Shown here one piece after another: positions 1 through 6,859 of a stretch of DNA of 14,223 bases (position 1 is its first letter; each line of letters opens with the position of its first letter). The notes under the pieces are model-generated. The model ran no database searches, was not told the origin of the DNA, and worked only from the letters and a program-made list of their open reading frames with translations. The position numbers were made by a program, and so were the translations under genes. Where the stretch lies: the NCBI GenBank assembly GCA_964573705.1, contig CAZNLT010000149.1, positions 1-14,223 on the forward strand, in the 5' to 3' direction. The stretch comes from JAABSQ01 sp964573705 (GTDB lineage Bacteria; Desulfobacterota; Desulfobacteria; Desulfobacterales; Desulfococcaceae).

Positions 1-96
1 TCGCTTTTATCGGTGCCAAGCGTGTGTAAAACACAGCCTAAAGGAGAGGGGGTGAGATCAATTGCCGGATATACCTGAAATCATGGCATGATCATT

Positions 97-140
97 CCCC
101 CCTTCTCTTTAGGGAATCACGCGGAGGCGTGATAGGGGGG
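97..140 (-). other. Compound hairpin downstream of RT-Cas1
   Basis: An inner 7-bp stem, ATCACGC (116-122) with GCGTGAT (127-133) around a 4-base loop, is enclosed by CCCCCCT (97-103) pairing with AGGGGGG (134-140), with one side carrying 12 unpaired bases. It lies about 110 bases past the last stop. It could end or stabilise the operon transcript, but there is no U-tract. A related sequence in the opposite direction at 37-53 suggests a REP-like or miniature repeat element. Confidence 0.35.
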
Positions 141-246
141 TTAGGTCCGGACGCCGCGTGGCCGAAATGATGATCAAGACAGCGGGACACGGTAACGTCC
201 GCCGGTTTTCAGCTCGGCAACAAGCTAACCGATCAAGACCATAACG

Positions 247-2556
247 TCAATATCTGCCGATAAACGCTCGATATTTTTTCTCTCCCCGAACATGGTGCAT
301 GACCAGCCGGGCCTGATGCAGGATCACATCTTCGCATCGCCACTGTTTTCGGCGCCACCGGATGTAGCTTCCGAGGCGTTCCTGAACATTTTTGACGATC
401 AATTGGCGGGTTTTCTCCGTTAAATAGCCCCGTTTATCGGTATTGAGCGGCTCCTGGCGGTTGAACATGGCAATGACCGTCCGATCGACGATAAACTGGC
501 GGAACTCCTCGATCAGGTCGAAAACCAGCGTCGGCTTTTTCCCTTGTGGCTCGTGGAGAAAGCTGATGTGGAGAGCCGCGCCGGCATCGGCCAGGGCCTG
601 TTGGACCCGGTTGTAGAGAATCCCATATCCGTAGTTGATGACTGAATTGACCGTATCCCTTGCCCCACGGGTCACCCTCCCTTCAAACGGCAATTCAGGG
701 GGCAGGATCTGTCTCACGGATGCCCAATAATAGGTGGAGATATTGCCTTCAAGGCCCATGAGCCGGTTTCGGAAGGTTTCCCTGGGCTCATCCCTGGCTT
801 GTCCCGGCTTCAAGTTTTTGGCCAGGGCCTGCATCTGGATGACATTGGCGGCGACCACTTCCCCCTTTTCCGGCTCGACCCGTTTCAAATACTTATTGAA
901 GTATTTCAGCATGTTGATCTGGTTGCGGGCTTTGCCCTTGAGAAACTCACAGGCGAGATGGGCGCCGGTGGGGGTATCCCTGGCACCCAATTGCTCGGCG
1001 CTTGCCTGGGTGATGGCGAATTGCGGGGAATATAGCATGGCGAAGGGCTCTCCCCGGTCGGAAAGGAGCTCAATGCTGATACCGCGTTTACAACACTGAT
1101 GAATGCAGTCGGAGCTGATGGTCACGCCCCGGGAGTTGATCACCAGCCGGCGGAGGCGGTTTTTGGGAACCGCCGCCACCACCACCCCCTTATGCTTAAC
1201 CGTGAACTTGTAGCGGGTATATCCGATGAAGTGGCCGAATTTGGAGACGACCAGCTCGGTTTCGGTGGCCAGCTTCCGGGCGTATTGCTGTTTCTTCTTT
1301 CCCACGGCCGACTGGACCGACCGGTTATCCGCTTTTTGGGCGGTCTGGGTGTCGGTTTCCTGAAACCGGGTAAAGCCGTCCTCGATGATTTTGTCGATGA
1401 CCGGCTTTTTCTGATTGGCCGTTTTGTCACGGATGAAAACGAGCCGTTCCAGGTGTTCACGGCACATTTTCTTGGTTTCGACAAATCCTTCAGCCTTGCC
1501 CCGGGCGATAAAGCCTGACAGCTCCGCCAGCGCCCGGCTTTCCAGCGTGTCGAGCTGGTGGCTGTTCGGCATCAGGCGGGCGTAATACCGTCGGACACCC
1601 GTGAAAAAATCATTGAGACGGGTTATGACGCCCCGGAAGTCCCGCCGGCCGGCCAACTCTCCCCGGATTCGATTCACCTTCTCATCCATCCGGTTATAAT
1701 CGATCCGAATCCGGTCCCGGTGAAAGAAAATGCCCAGAAACGAAAAGCCCCGGGAGATGTTGGCCGCCGGGTCATCCGACGAGTGGGTCATCAGCCGAAG
1801 GGTCTTTTTCAGAAAATCCTCGGCGGAGGCGATCTCTTTGAGTAACAGGTTCCGGTCCGTTGCCATCAACAAGATATCGTCGGCGTATCGGACAAACACG
1901 GTGTTCCGTTGGTGGAGAAACTGATCAAGCTCGTTCAGGTAAATGTTGCTCATAACCGGGCTGAGGACACCGCCTTGGGGCACACCGTCAAAAGTATCCT
2001 CCCAGCGGTCATGTTTCAGGACCCCGGTGGAAAGGTAAAGCTTTACCAGGCGGACCACGCCCGGATCGGTTATCCGCCGTTCCAGAATCGAAAGGCAGGT
2101 ATCGTGGTGAATGGTGTCAAAGAAATCAACGATGTCCACGGGCGCGGCCCAGACGTTCTTCCGTTTCAGGAAGTCACGGACCCGCCCGATGGCCTTGACC
2201 GTCCCTTTGCCGGGCCGGTAGGCATACGAGCAGTTGGAAAGCTGGGGATCATAAAAGTCAACCAGGAGCCGGGCCAAAGTGGTCTGAACGACCTTGTCCC
2301 GGACTGAAGGCAGTCCGATGTCCCGTTTTTTCATCTTGCCGGGCTTATCGACGGAGCCGTGTTTGAGAGGCTCCGGCACATAGGCCCCCAGGCGCAGCAC
2401 CTTGGACAGCTCGGCAAGATAGGTTTCCGCGTCGCGCTCGAATTCCGCCACCGACATGCCGTCCACGCCGCCGGCGGCCCCTTTCTTACGGACCCGTTGC
2501 CAGGCATCCCGCAGCCGTTCAGGCTCAGCCACATCCGATAGGGTCGGTGCCGCCAT
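247..2556 (-). CDS. cas1: Reverse transcriptase-Cas1 fusion (CRISPR adaptation)
   Basis: A 769-aa fusion for spacer acquisition. Residues about 10-330 are a group II intron-like reverse transcriptase: IGLPSVRDKVVQ near 80-91, YRPGKG near 113, the first catalytic Asp at D141 (PVDIVDFFD), GVPQGGVLSP at 191-200 and the YADD box at 224-227, followed by FSFLG. Residues about 430-769 are Cas1, with the expected metal-binding residues E603 (GLEGN), H668 (FLHEP) and D680/E683 (FDLIEEF). Both active sites look intact. No Cas6 domain precedes the RT, since the RT begins near residue 10. Family knowledge: RT-Cas1 proteins of type III systems can acquire spacers from RNA with Cas2; use of RNA here is inferred. 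The gene begins 4 bases after the PIN gene stop and is the last gene of the operon. The ATG has a GGAG about 9 bases upstream. No Cas2 follows within the remaining 246 bases. Confidence 0.95.
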   Translation of the reverse strand: MAAPTLSDVAEPERLRDAWQRVRKKGAAGGVDGMSVAEFERDAETYLAELSKVLRLGAYVPEPLKHGSVDKPGKMKKRDIGLPSVRDKVVQTTLARLLVDFYDPQLSNCSYAYRPGKGTVKAIGRVRDFLKRKNVWAAPVDIVDFFDTIHHDTCLSILERRITDPGVVRLVKLYLSTGVLKHDRWEDTFDGVPQGGVLSPVMSNIYLNELDQFLHQRNTVFVRYADDILLMATDRNLLLKEIASAEDFLKKTLRLMTHSSDDPAANISRGFSFLGIFFHRDRIRIDYNRMDEKVNRIRGELAGRRDFRGVITRLNDFFTGVRRYYARLMPNSHQLDTLESRALAELSGFIARGKAEGFVETKKMCREHLERLVFIRDKTANQKKPVIDKIIEDGFTRFQETDTQTAQKADNRSVQSAVGKKKQQYARKLATETELVVSKFGHFIGYTRYKFTVKHKGVVVAAVPKNRLRRLVINSRGVTISSDCIHQCCKRGISIELLSDRGEPFAMLYSPQFAITQASAEQLGARDTPTGAHLACEFLKGKARNQINMLKYFNKYLKRVEPEKGEVVAANVIQMQALAKNLKPGQARDEPRETFRNRLMGLEGNISTYYWASVRQILPPELPFEGRVTRGARDTVNSVINYGYGILYNRVQQALADAGAALHISFLHEPQGKKPTLVFDLIEEFRQFIVDRTVIAMFNRQEPLNTDKRGYLTEKTRQLIVKNVQERLGSYIRWRRKQWRCEDVILHQARLVMHHVRGEKKYRAFIGRY

Positions 2557-2560
2557 GCCG

Positions 2561-3664
2561 TTACGCTCCGATGGCCCGGAGGACCGCGAGGTTTTTCTCC
2601 ATCCGCTTCGAGATGAAGTCGAAATCCCGCTGATCCTCCGAAGTCGCCCGGCGCGGGCGGATCAAATCCAGCCGCAGGATGTCCTGCTCCCATGCCCGCA
2701 CATCCTTTCCCCGCCATACGCCGAAGATGGAGGCGGTGGGCACGCCGCCGATGCTCAGGTCGATTCTCCCGTATAGGACGCCGAGAATGTAGAGAAAGTC
2801 GAAAAACCGGCGCCACCGGATGGCAACATCGGTCATCCGCATCGGTTGATGGGTCAGGAGGACGGAAATGACATTTTCCTCACCGCTCATGGCCCTGACC
2901 GCCTCATTGTCCCGTGACAGAAACACCACCTTTCGGCCGACCCCCACAAACTCCCGATAGGCTTGTTGAATGAACCGGTCGTTATCCATTCCGGAGCGTT
3001 GGGAGGCCGGGGCATCGATGGCCTCACAGGAAGTGGCGGCGCGCATCCGGTTGTATTCCAGAAATCCGATGTACCGCAGCCGGTCATCCAGATGATTCTG
3101 GTTCATGAAACAGTCTTCGAGCAATCGTGGGGCAAGCGGCTTGAGACTCTTAAAATCATTCCACTTGAATTTATCCAGCCGGTTCCGGAGCTCCTCGCGG
3201 ACGGTATCACATAAAAGATAGTCGAGGTTCTGATGCCGCGGCTGCTCACTGAGATACACGCTATAGAACCGGTCCCGCATCAGATTGGTATCCGGTGCGA
3301 TGTAATAGACATCACCGCCCTGAGTCACATCCCGCTCCCGGAGATCGTCCAGGATTTCATCCAGGCGCTCAATGCCCCCCGGCGGAAGAATGCCGGCCTG
3401 GTAAAAGGCCTGTTCGATGTCGCCATAATCAGGGACTTCCCGCCGGGCCCGTTCCGGAATGGATTGGATAACCCGCTGATAATCCGAATGCCGGATCAGA
3501 TCGCTCAGGGTGACGGACCGATCCGCCAGATGGGCTTTGAACAGGGTGGTTTCGCCGATCAATGGCGCCGAAAGGCTTAAATTTCGATCCAATCCGAGGT
3601 CGATCAGGGCGTTGAAAAAAATGATGGTCTCTTCCTTGGACATCTGGAACTGGGCCGCTTTCAT
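2561..3664 (-). CDS. PIN-like nuclease, probable CRISPR ancillary effector
   Basis: A 367-aa soluble protein. Its centre has the acidic pattern of a PIN-fold ribonuclease: D125 in APDTN at the end of a beta strand, E157/E158 in TVREEL, D227/D229 in GMDNDR, and D252 in FLSRDNEA after the strand KVVFLS. This matches the Asp-Glu-Asp-Asp order of PIN nucleases. About 115 residues precede the domain and about 100 follow it, both mostly helical and unrecognised, so it is much larger than a VapC toxin. The ATG overlaps the CARF-like gene stop (ATGA) behind AAGGGGGG, indicating translational coupling. The position between a CARF-like sensor and RT-Cas1 suggests an RNA- or DNA-cutting effector controlled by the CARF protein. 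A role in adaptation or crRNA maturation cannot be excluded. The fold is fairly sure; the function is inferred. Confidence 0.72.
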   Translation of the reverse strand: MKAAQFQMSKEETIIFFNALIDLGLDRNLSLSAPLIGETTLFKAHLADRSVTLSDLIRHSDYQRVIQSIPERARREVPDYGDIEQAFYQAGILPPGGIERLDEILDDLRERDVTQGGDVYYIAPDTNLMRDRFYSVYLSEQPRHQNLDYLLCDTVREELRNRLDKFKWNDFKSLKPLAPRLLEDCFMNQNHLDDRLRYIGFLEYNRMRAATSCEAIDAPASQRSGMDNDRFIQQAYREFVGVGRKVVFLSRDNEAVRAMSGEENVISVLLTHQPMRMTDVAIRWRRFFDFLYILGVLYGRIDLSIGGVPTASIFGVWRGKDVRAWEQDILRLDLIRPRRATSEDQRDFDFISKRMEKNLAVLRAIGA

Positions 3665-4185
3665 TTGCCCCCCTTTTGTTTTCGGTTCATGGCATCGAGC
3701 AGGTTGTGCCGGATAATGCCTTTCCGAGGGATCAACGCGTAGGGAATCCGGCGCAGACGATGGGCGTCATATTGGAAGTAAAGGACCCGTTCAACGGTCT
3801 TTATGTGGGACCGGACCATATCCATCAAAAAGACCGGCACATAGTTCAACGTTGTCGCGGATATGTCCACGATCAGGCGCTGACCGCTCCCGGCGGCATC
3901 CTGGAAGACGCTCTCGGCCTTGGCCCGGAATTCCCGGACATCCTCATCGTCGAACGGCACCTTCCGGACGGACGGGGTGTCTTCGAGATACGCCGCGGCA
4001 ACCGCCCCGAAGGCCGCCGCCGTACTTTCCGCGTGGGCCGACAGATCCACGTCATGAAGCAGAACCACTTCCGATATAACCCCTTCCCCGGCTTCGCACC
4101 AGGCCCAGAAGGGATTGATGGTTTCGTATTGCTCCGTGCTCAGGGGAGCCAACCAGATCCGGTCCGCCGAATTCTTTTTGGGCAT
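3661..4185 (-). CDS. Small stand-alone CARF-like protein
   Basis: A 174-aa protein with an alternating Rossmann-like pattern that resembles a CARF nucleotide-sensing domain. The strand RIWLAPLS (9-16) is followed by a helix, then SEVVLLHD (38-45), a helix, VRKVPFDDEDV (73-83), and RLIVDISATT (103-112) leading into a helix. VERVLYFQYD (131-140) is the last strand. The DISATT turn sits where CARF domains usually carry D-x-T/S-G-G/A-T-K, so the ligand pocket is divergent. There is no HEPN, wHTH or nuclease domain; the protein is one sensor-sized domain. It overlaps the PIN gene by 4 bp and may be its sensing subunit, or a ring nuclease that clears a cyclic oligoadenylate. The start is supported by GAGGAG 6 bases upstream. 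I see no close named family; CARF assignment rests on secondary-structure pattern and context. Confidence 0.6.
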   Translation of the reverse strand: MPKKNSADRIWLAPLSTEQYETINPFWAWCEAGEGVISEVVLLHDVDLSAHAESTAAAFGAVAAAYLEDTPSVRKVPFDDEDVREFRAKAESVFQDAAGSGQRLIVDISATTLNYVPVFLMDMVRSHIKTVERVLYFQYDAHRLRRIPYALIPRKGIIRHNLLDAMNRKQKGGK

Positions 4186-4223
4186 CGATCGCTCCTCTTG
4201 GGGTAAAGGTCCCGTTTCAGAAG

Positions 4224-4263
4224 CCGCCCCGCCGCTTGATGACTCACCTCGACGGCGGGGCGG
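4224..4263 (-). other. Strong GC hairpin between the Cmr and CARF/PIN/RT-Cas1 modules
   Basis: CCGCCCCGCCG (4224-4234) and CGGCGGGGCGG (4253-4263) are perfect 11-base inverted repeats around an 18-base loop. On the minus-strand transcript the stem is followed by CTTCTG, not a U-tract, so it is not a classical intrinsic terminator. It may act as an attenuator or as an mRNA end-stabiliser that sets different levels of the two modules. Confidence 0.55.
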
Positions 4264-4283
4264 TTTCTATCTTCACCTTCAAC

Positions 4284-4310
4284 AGCGGGCGGCCCTGGAG
4301 CCGTCCCGCT
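4284..4310 (-). other. Hairpin across the cmr6 stop codon
   Basis: AGCGGG-CGGC (4284-4293) pairs with GCCG-CCCGCT (4300-4310) with one bulged base at 4304 and a 6-base loop. It contains part of the cmr6 stop codon and has no U-tract behind it. Together with the next hairpin it makes this 123-base spacer the most structured part of the operon. Confidence 0.4.
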
Positions 4311-5271
4311 AGGCTTCAACCAATACTCCGTATCCCGTATTCCGTTTGGCACCGATCCCGAAATCGGTCAAAATCCGTTTGAACAGATTGCTCAGATGGC
4401 CCGGTTTCAGGCTGACCCCGTCCAGCTCGATGGGGCTGAGCCGGAACTGGAACCGGAAGGTTACGCCCGGACCGATTTTCAGGAAACGGAGCGGGATGGG
4501 GTCCTTGAACGGATCGTTCCGGCCCGGACCGCCGTGCGGCGTAATATAGTCCTCGGCGAAGACCCGGCCATCCTGGCCGGCCGTCCGCGGATAGGCATCG
4601 TGGAAGATGTTGACGGGCCAATCCTTCCCCTGGTGCTGAAAAAGCCGGTCCTCGAGCGCGGTCACGAAGCCGTCACTGTCCGGAACCGGCTGTTTGACTA
4701 TCTCGCTGATCCGTTGGGCCAGATAGCTCCGCCTTTCAGCGGCCACCGCTTGACGGTCCCTGGACTTGGGGAAGACGGCCCGGAGGATGCCCTTGACGGT
4801 GGAGCCGGGAATCACCGGCAGTCCGGTGGTCCAGTCAAAGAAAAAGCCGATCTGGAAATCGCCGGGCTCGGTATCTCCCCGTCGAAATGCCGGATGCGCA
4901 TAGCCGGATCCCAGGACCATCCCCGGATAAGCGGTCGTCAGCTCGAAATATCTGAAATTTCCGCCCTGTTGCCAGTCCCTGGCGTCAAACCAGTCCGCAT
5001 AGTCAATGCCGTTGAATCGGACCGCATCGAGGCGCGCCTCGCTTGCGCCAAGAAATTTGGGCAGGGGGTCTTTCGCAAGCGACTGGCCGTAATCCCAGTC
5101 GGTTATCCTGAGCTTGTCCCCGTTATCCGGGGATCGGCCATGAAAGAAATAATGGCCGGCATTCCCGCCGGTGGCGGGTGTTCCACCGCTGTCCTGATCT
5201 TTTGGTGGCGGTTGGGACGATTGAGAAAGCTGAATGTTCTTCAAATCTTCCAGGGATTTCAACTTTGGCAT
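4309..5271 (-). CDS. cmr6: Type III-B RAMP subunit Cmr6
   Basis: A 320-aa RAMP protein that caps the Cmr effector complex near the 3' part of the crRNA. Family features visible: GSGYAHP (121-127), the IPGSTVKGILR segment (154-164) shared by RAMPs that line the crRNA, and a C-terminal glycine-rich stretch GIGAKRNTGYGVL (305-317). Residues about 14-38 form a Gln/Pro/Ser/Gly-rich, probably disordered N-terminal linker. GAGGAG lies 6 bases before the ATG. The gene begins 34 bases after the cmr5 stop and is the last of the core complex genes; its stop codon sits inside a hairpin that marks the module boundary. Identification is supported both by motifs and by its place next to cmr5. Confidence 0.9.
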   Translation of the reverse strand: MPKLKSLEDLKNIQLSQSSQPPPKDQDSGGTPATGGNAGHYFFHGRSPDNGDKLRITDWDYGQSLAKDPLPKFLGASEARLDAVRFNGIDYADWFDARDWQQGGNFRYFELTTAYPGMVLGSGYAHPAFRRGDTEPGDFQIGFFFDWTTGLPVIPGSTVKGILRAVFPKSRDRQAVAAERRSYLAQRISEIVKQPVPDSDGFVTALEDRLFQHQGKDWPVNIFHDAYPRTAGQDGRVFAEDYITPHGGPGRNDPFKDPIPLRFLKIGPGVTFRFQFRLSPIELDGVSLKPGHLSNLFKRILTDFGIGAKRNTGYGVLVEA

Positions 5272-5305
5272 GATGATCTCCTCAAAGCGTATGGATTACG
5301 GGGGT

Positions 5306-5749
5306 TTAGCGCTCCTTTTCCACCGGAAATGTCCGCATGACCAGCTTACAGGCCGCCGATGCCTCCAGGACCAGGGACTTGAGGCGGGTCCGGTCCCCCG
5401 GCCGCTCCCGGATCTGCTCCCGCACCGTGTCGAACAGGGTGCCGCCATCGGGGACGGGATGAAGATAGCCCGCCTGGGCCAGGACGTCTTCCATCAGTTT
5501 CACCACGACCTTCCGGTCTTTTCCCTCGGCATCGTCTTCAGCTTCCCGGTCGGCGCGGCAGAAAAAGGCCAGCGTCTGGAGGAGTCCCGCCTGGATGACG
5601 CTGGGGCCGAAGGATGCGGCATAACCGTTGAAGCGGGAATGAATCTTGCGTTTCCCATCCGTCGTGGCAAACATCTCCCGATATCGCCGTTCATCGTTAA
5701 GCAAGCTCATGGCTTCGATCATCATCGTTTCCACCCGCTTTTTATTCAT
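5306..5749 (-). CDS. cmr5: Type III-B small subunit Cmr5
   Basis: A 147-aa helical protein, the usual size of Cmr5, the small subunit that forms the inner filament of the Cmr complex against Cmr4. The segment GLLQTLAFF (residues about 55-63) matches the helix GLL-x-x-LAF typical of the family. The frame is open further upstream, to 5884, but the start at 5749 is chosen because it has a near-perfect AAAGGAGG 8 bases before the ATG and overlaps the cmr4 stop by only 8 bases. The longer start would overlap cmr4 by 143 bases. The charged loop EAEDDAEGKDRK near 70-81 is probably surface exposed. Confidence 0.88.
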   Translation of the reverse strand: MNKKRVETMMIEAMSLLNDERRYREMFATTDGKRKIHSRFNGYAASFGPSVIQAGLLQTLAFFCRADREAEDDAEGKDRKVVVKLMEDVLAQAGYLHPVPDGGTLFDTVREQIRERPGDRTRLKSLVLEASAACKLVMRTFPVEKER

Positions 5750-6842
5750 GGTTATCGCCTCCTTTCCGGGACCCGTTGACGGAAACGGGCTGAATCCGGG
5801 TGACCCCGTATCCGACGGAAGCATGGGCGCCCATCTGAATGTTCTGCGACTCCAGGGCCTCTTTGAAAAACCGAAAAGCGTCAAGATATTTCGATTTGTC
5901 GCTGCTGTTGAAAAACCGGTAGGTGCCGGTCATGAACCAGAGGACCGCCCGCCGGGGCAGGATCTCCTCGTAAAACAGGTTCTTGCTGATGCCTTTGTCA
6001 TCCAGTGCATTCCGGGCGATCACCGGCAGGCTATTGTCGCAGATCTCCGTGAAGATCCCATCCTTGAAAATGGCCAGGGATTCCAGGAAATCCGGACCGG
6101 GCCGGGGAGACAGGAATTTCCCGATCGTTTCAGCCTGGCTTTTAAACCGCTCGAGGGGCACGACCACGCCGTTGTCGTATTCCTCCACGATGGGAGCCGG
6201 GGCTCCGCTGCTTCCGAAAACAACGAATTGGGATGATTCAAGCGCGTTCATATGCTGCTGGACATCGGTTAAAAAGGAAATGACCCCGTCGATCTCCGTG
6301 ACGTCCACTCCAACCACGTTGAAATCCTTGAGCGCGTTCAGATAGTCCATGATGACCGCCGGGCTGGTGCCGTGATGAAACACCCGCCGGTCGGACCGGA
6401 GGGGCAGCGTGAGCAGCCGGGCCTCGTAGAATTTGATCAGGCCGTGGCCGGGGGCCTTCCGGAGCAGCATCAGCTCCTTTTCCATCTTCTCCCGGTCCTC
6501 TTGCGGCATCTTGTCGGGCGGCGGATCTTCCGGCTTTGTCTCCTTTTTGCCGGATAGCTGGTCTTCGATTTCCTGGATCGTCTCCATTTCGAGGTCCCCG
6601 AAGACGGCATCGAACGTGAACGGCTTGAGGCGGGCACTGCCGGAGGGCTGAAAATTACCCGAGGCCACCTGGGGCTCGAAATGATCCCGGATCGCGCCTT
6701 TCACGCTGGATGGATGAAAGACCGGCAGGCAGGTCACGGGGTCCTTCTGGATCTCTTTATCGACGATTCCGAGGGTGACATCTCCGGATCCGACGTGGGT
6801 ATTGGTCAGGGTCTCGATGAAATAGGCTTTGTGATCGAACAT
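5742..6842 (-). CDS. cmr4: Type III-B backbone RAMP Cmr4 (target-RNA nuclease)
   Basis: A 366-aa backbone subunit, present in several copies in the complex, which cuts target RNA at 6-nt steps. The N-terminal THVGSGD, the loop IVDKEIQKD with the probable catalytic Asp at D28, the HPSSVKGAIRDHF segment (43-55), the YEARLLTLPLRS segment (139-150) and the C-terminal HASVGYGVTRI are all family features. Retention of D28 suggests active target-RNA cleavage. A highly charged Pro/Lys/Glu segment (about 87-128) is inserted between FGD and the EARLL strand. The start at 6842 is preferred over an in-frame ATG at 6881 because it has AGGAGG 6 bases upstream and lies 17 bases past the cmr3 stop; the longer form would overlap cmr3. 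Confidence 0.92.
   Translation of the reverse strand: MFDHKAYFIETLTNTHVGSGDVTLGIVDKEIQKDPVTCLPVFHPSSVKGAIRDHFEPQVASGNFQPSGSARLKPFTFDAVFGDLEMETIQEIEDQLSGKKETKPEDPPPDKMPQEDREKMEKELMLLRKAPGHGLIKFYEARLLTLPLRSDRRVFHHGTSPAVIMDYLNALKDFNVVGVDVTEIDGVISFLTDVQQHMNALESSQFVVFGSSGAPAPIVEEYDNGVVVPLERFKSQAETIGKFLSPRPGPDFLESLAIFKDGIFTEICDNSLPVIARNALDDKGISKNLFYEEILPRRAVLWFMTGTYRFFNSSDKSKYLDAFRFFKEALESQNIQMGAHASVGYGVTRIQPVSVNGSRKGGDNHE
5758..5765 (-). promoter_or_regulatory. Ribosome binding site deciding the cmr5 start
   Basis: AAAGGAGG is 8 bases before the ATG at 5749, inside the 3' end of cmr4. It rules against the longer in-frame start at 5884. Confidence 0.75.
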
Positions 6843-6848
6843 GAGCGT

Positions 6849-6854
6849 CCTCCT
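6849..6854 (-). promoter_or_regulatory. Ribosome binding site deciding the cmr4 start
   Basis: AGGAGG sits in the 17-base gap after the cmr3 stop, 6 bases before the ATG at 6842. It rules against the longer in-frame start at 6881. Confidence 0.75.
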
Positions 6855-6859
6855 GAGTG

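Noticed and set aside
1..246. Possible CRISPR array or cas2 at the operon end
   Set aside because: No direct repeats with regular spacing and no open frame with Cas2 features; only inverted repeats are present.
2331..2816. 161-codon minus-strand frame across the PIN/RT-Cas1 junction
   Set aside because: Overlaps two well-supported genes in another frame, is Arg/Pro/Gly-rich as shadow frames are, and is not a missing Cas2.
4396..5340. 314-codon plus-strand open frame opposite cmr6
   Set aside because: Antisense shadow of cmr6, caused by codon bias; the product has no recognisable motif.
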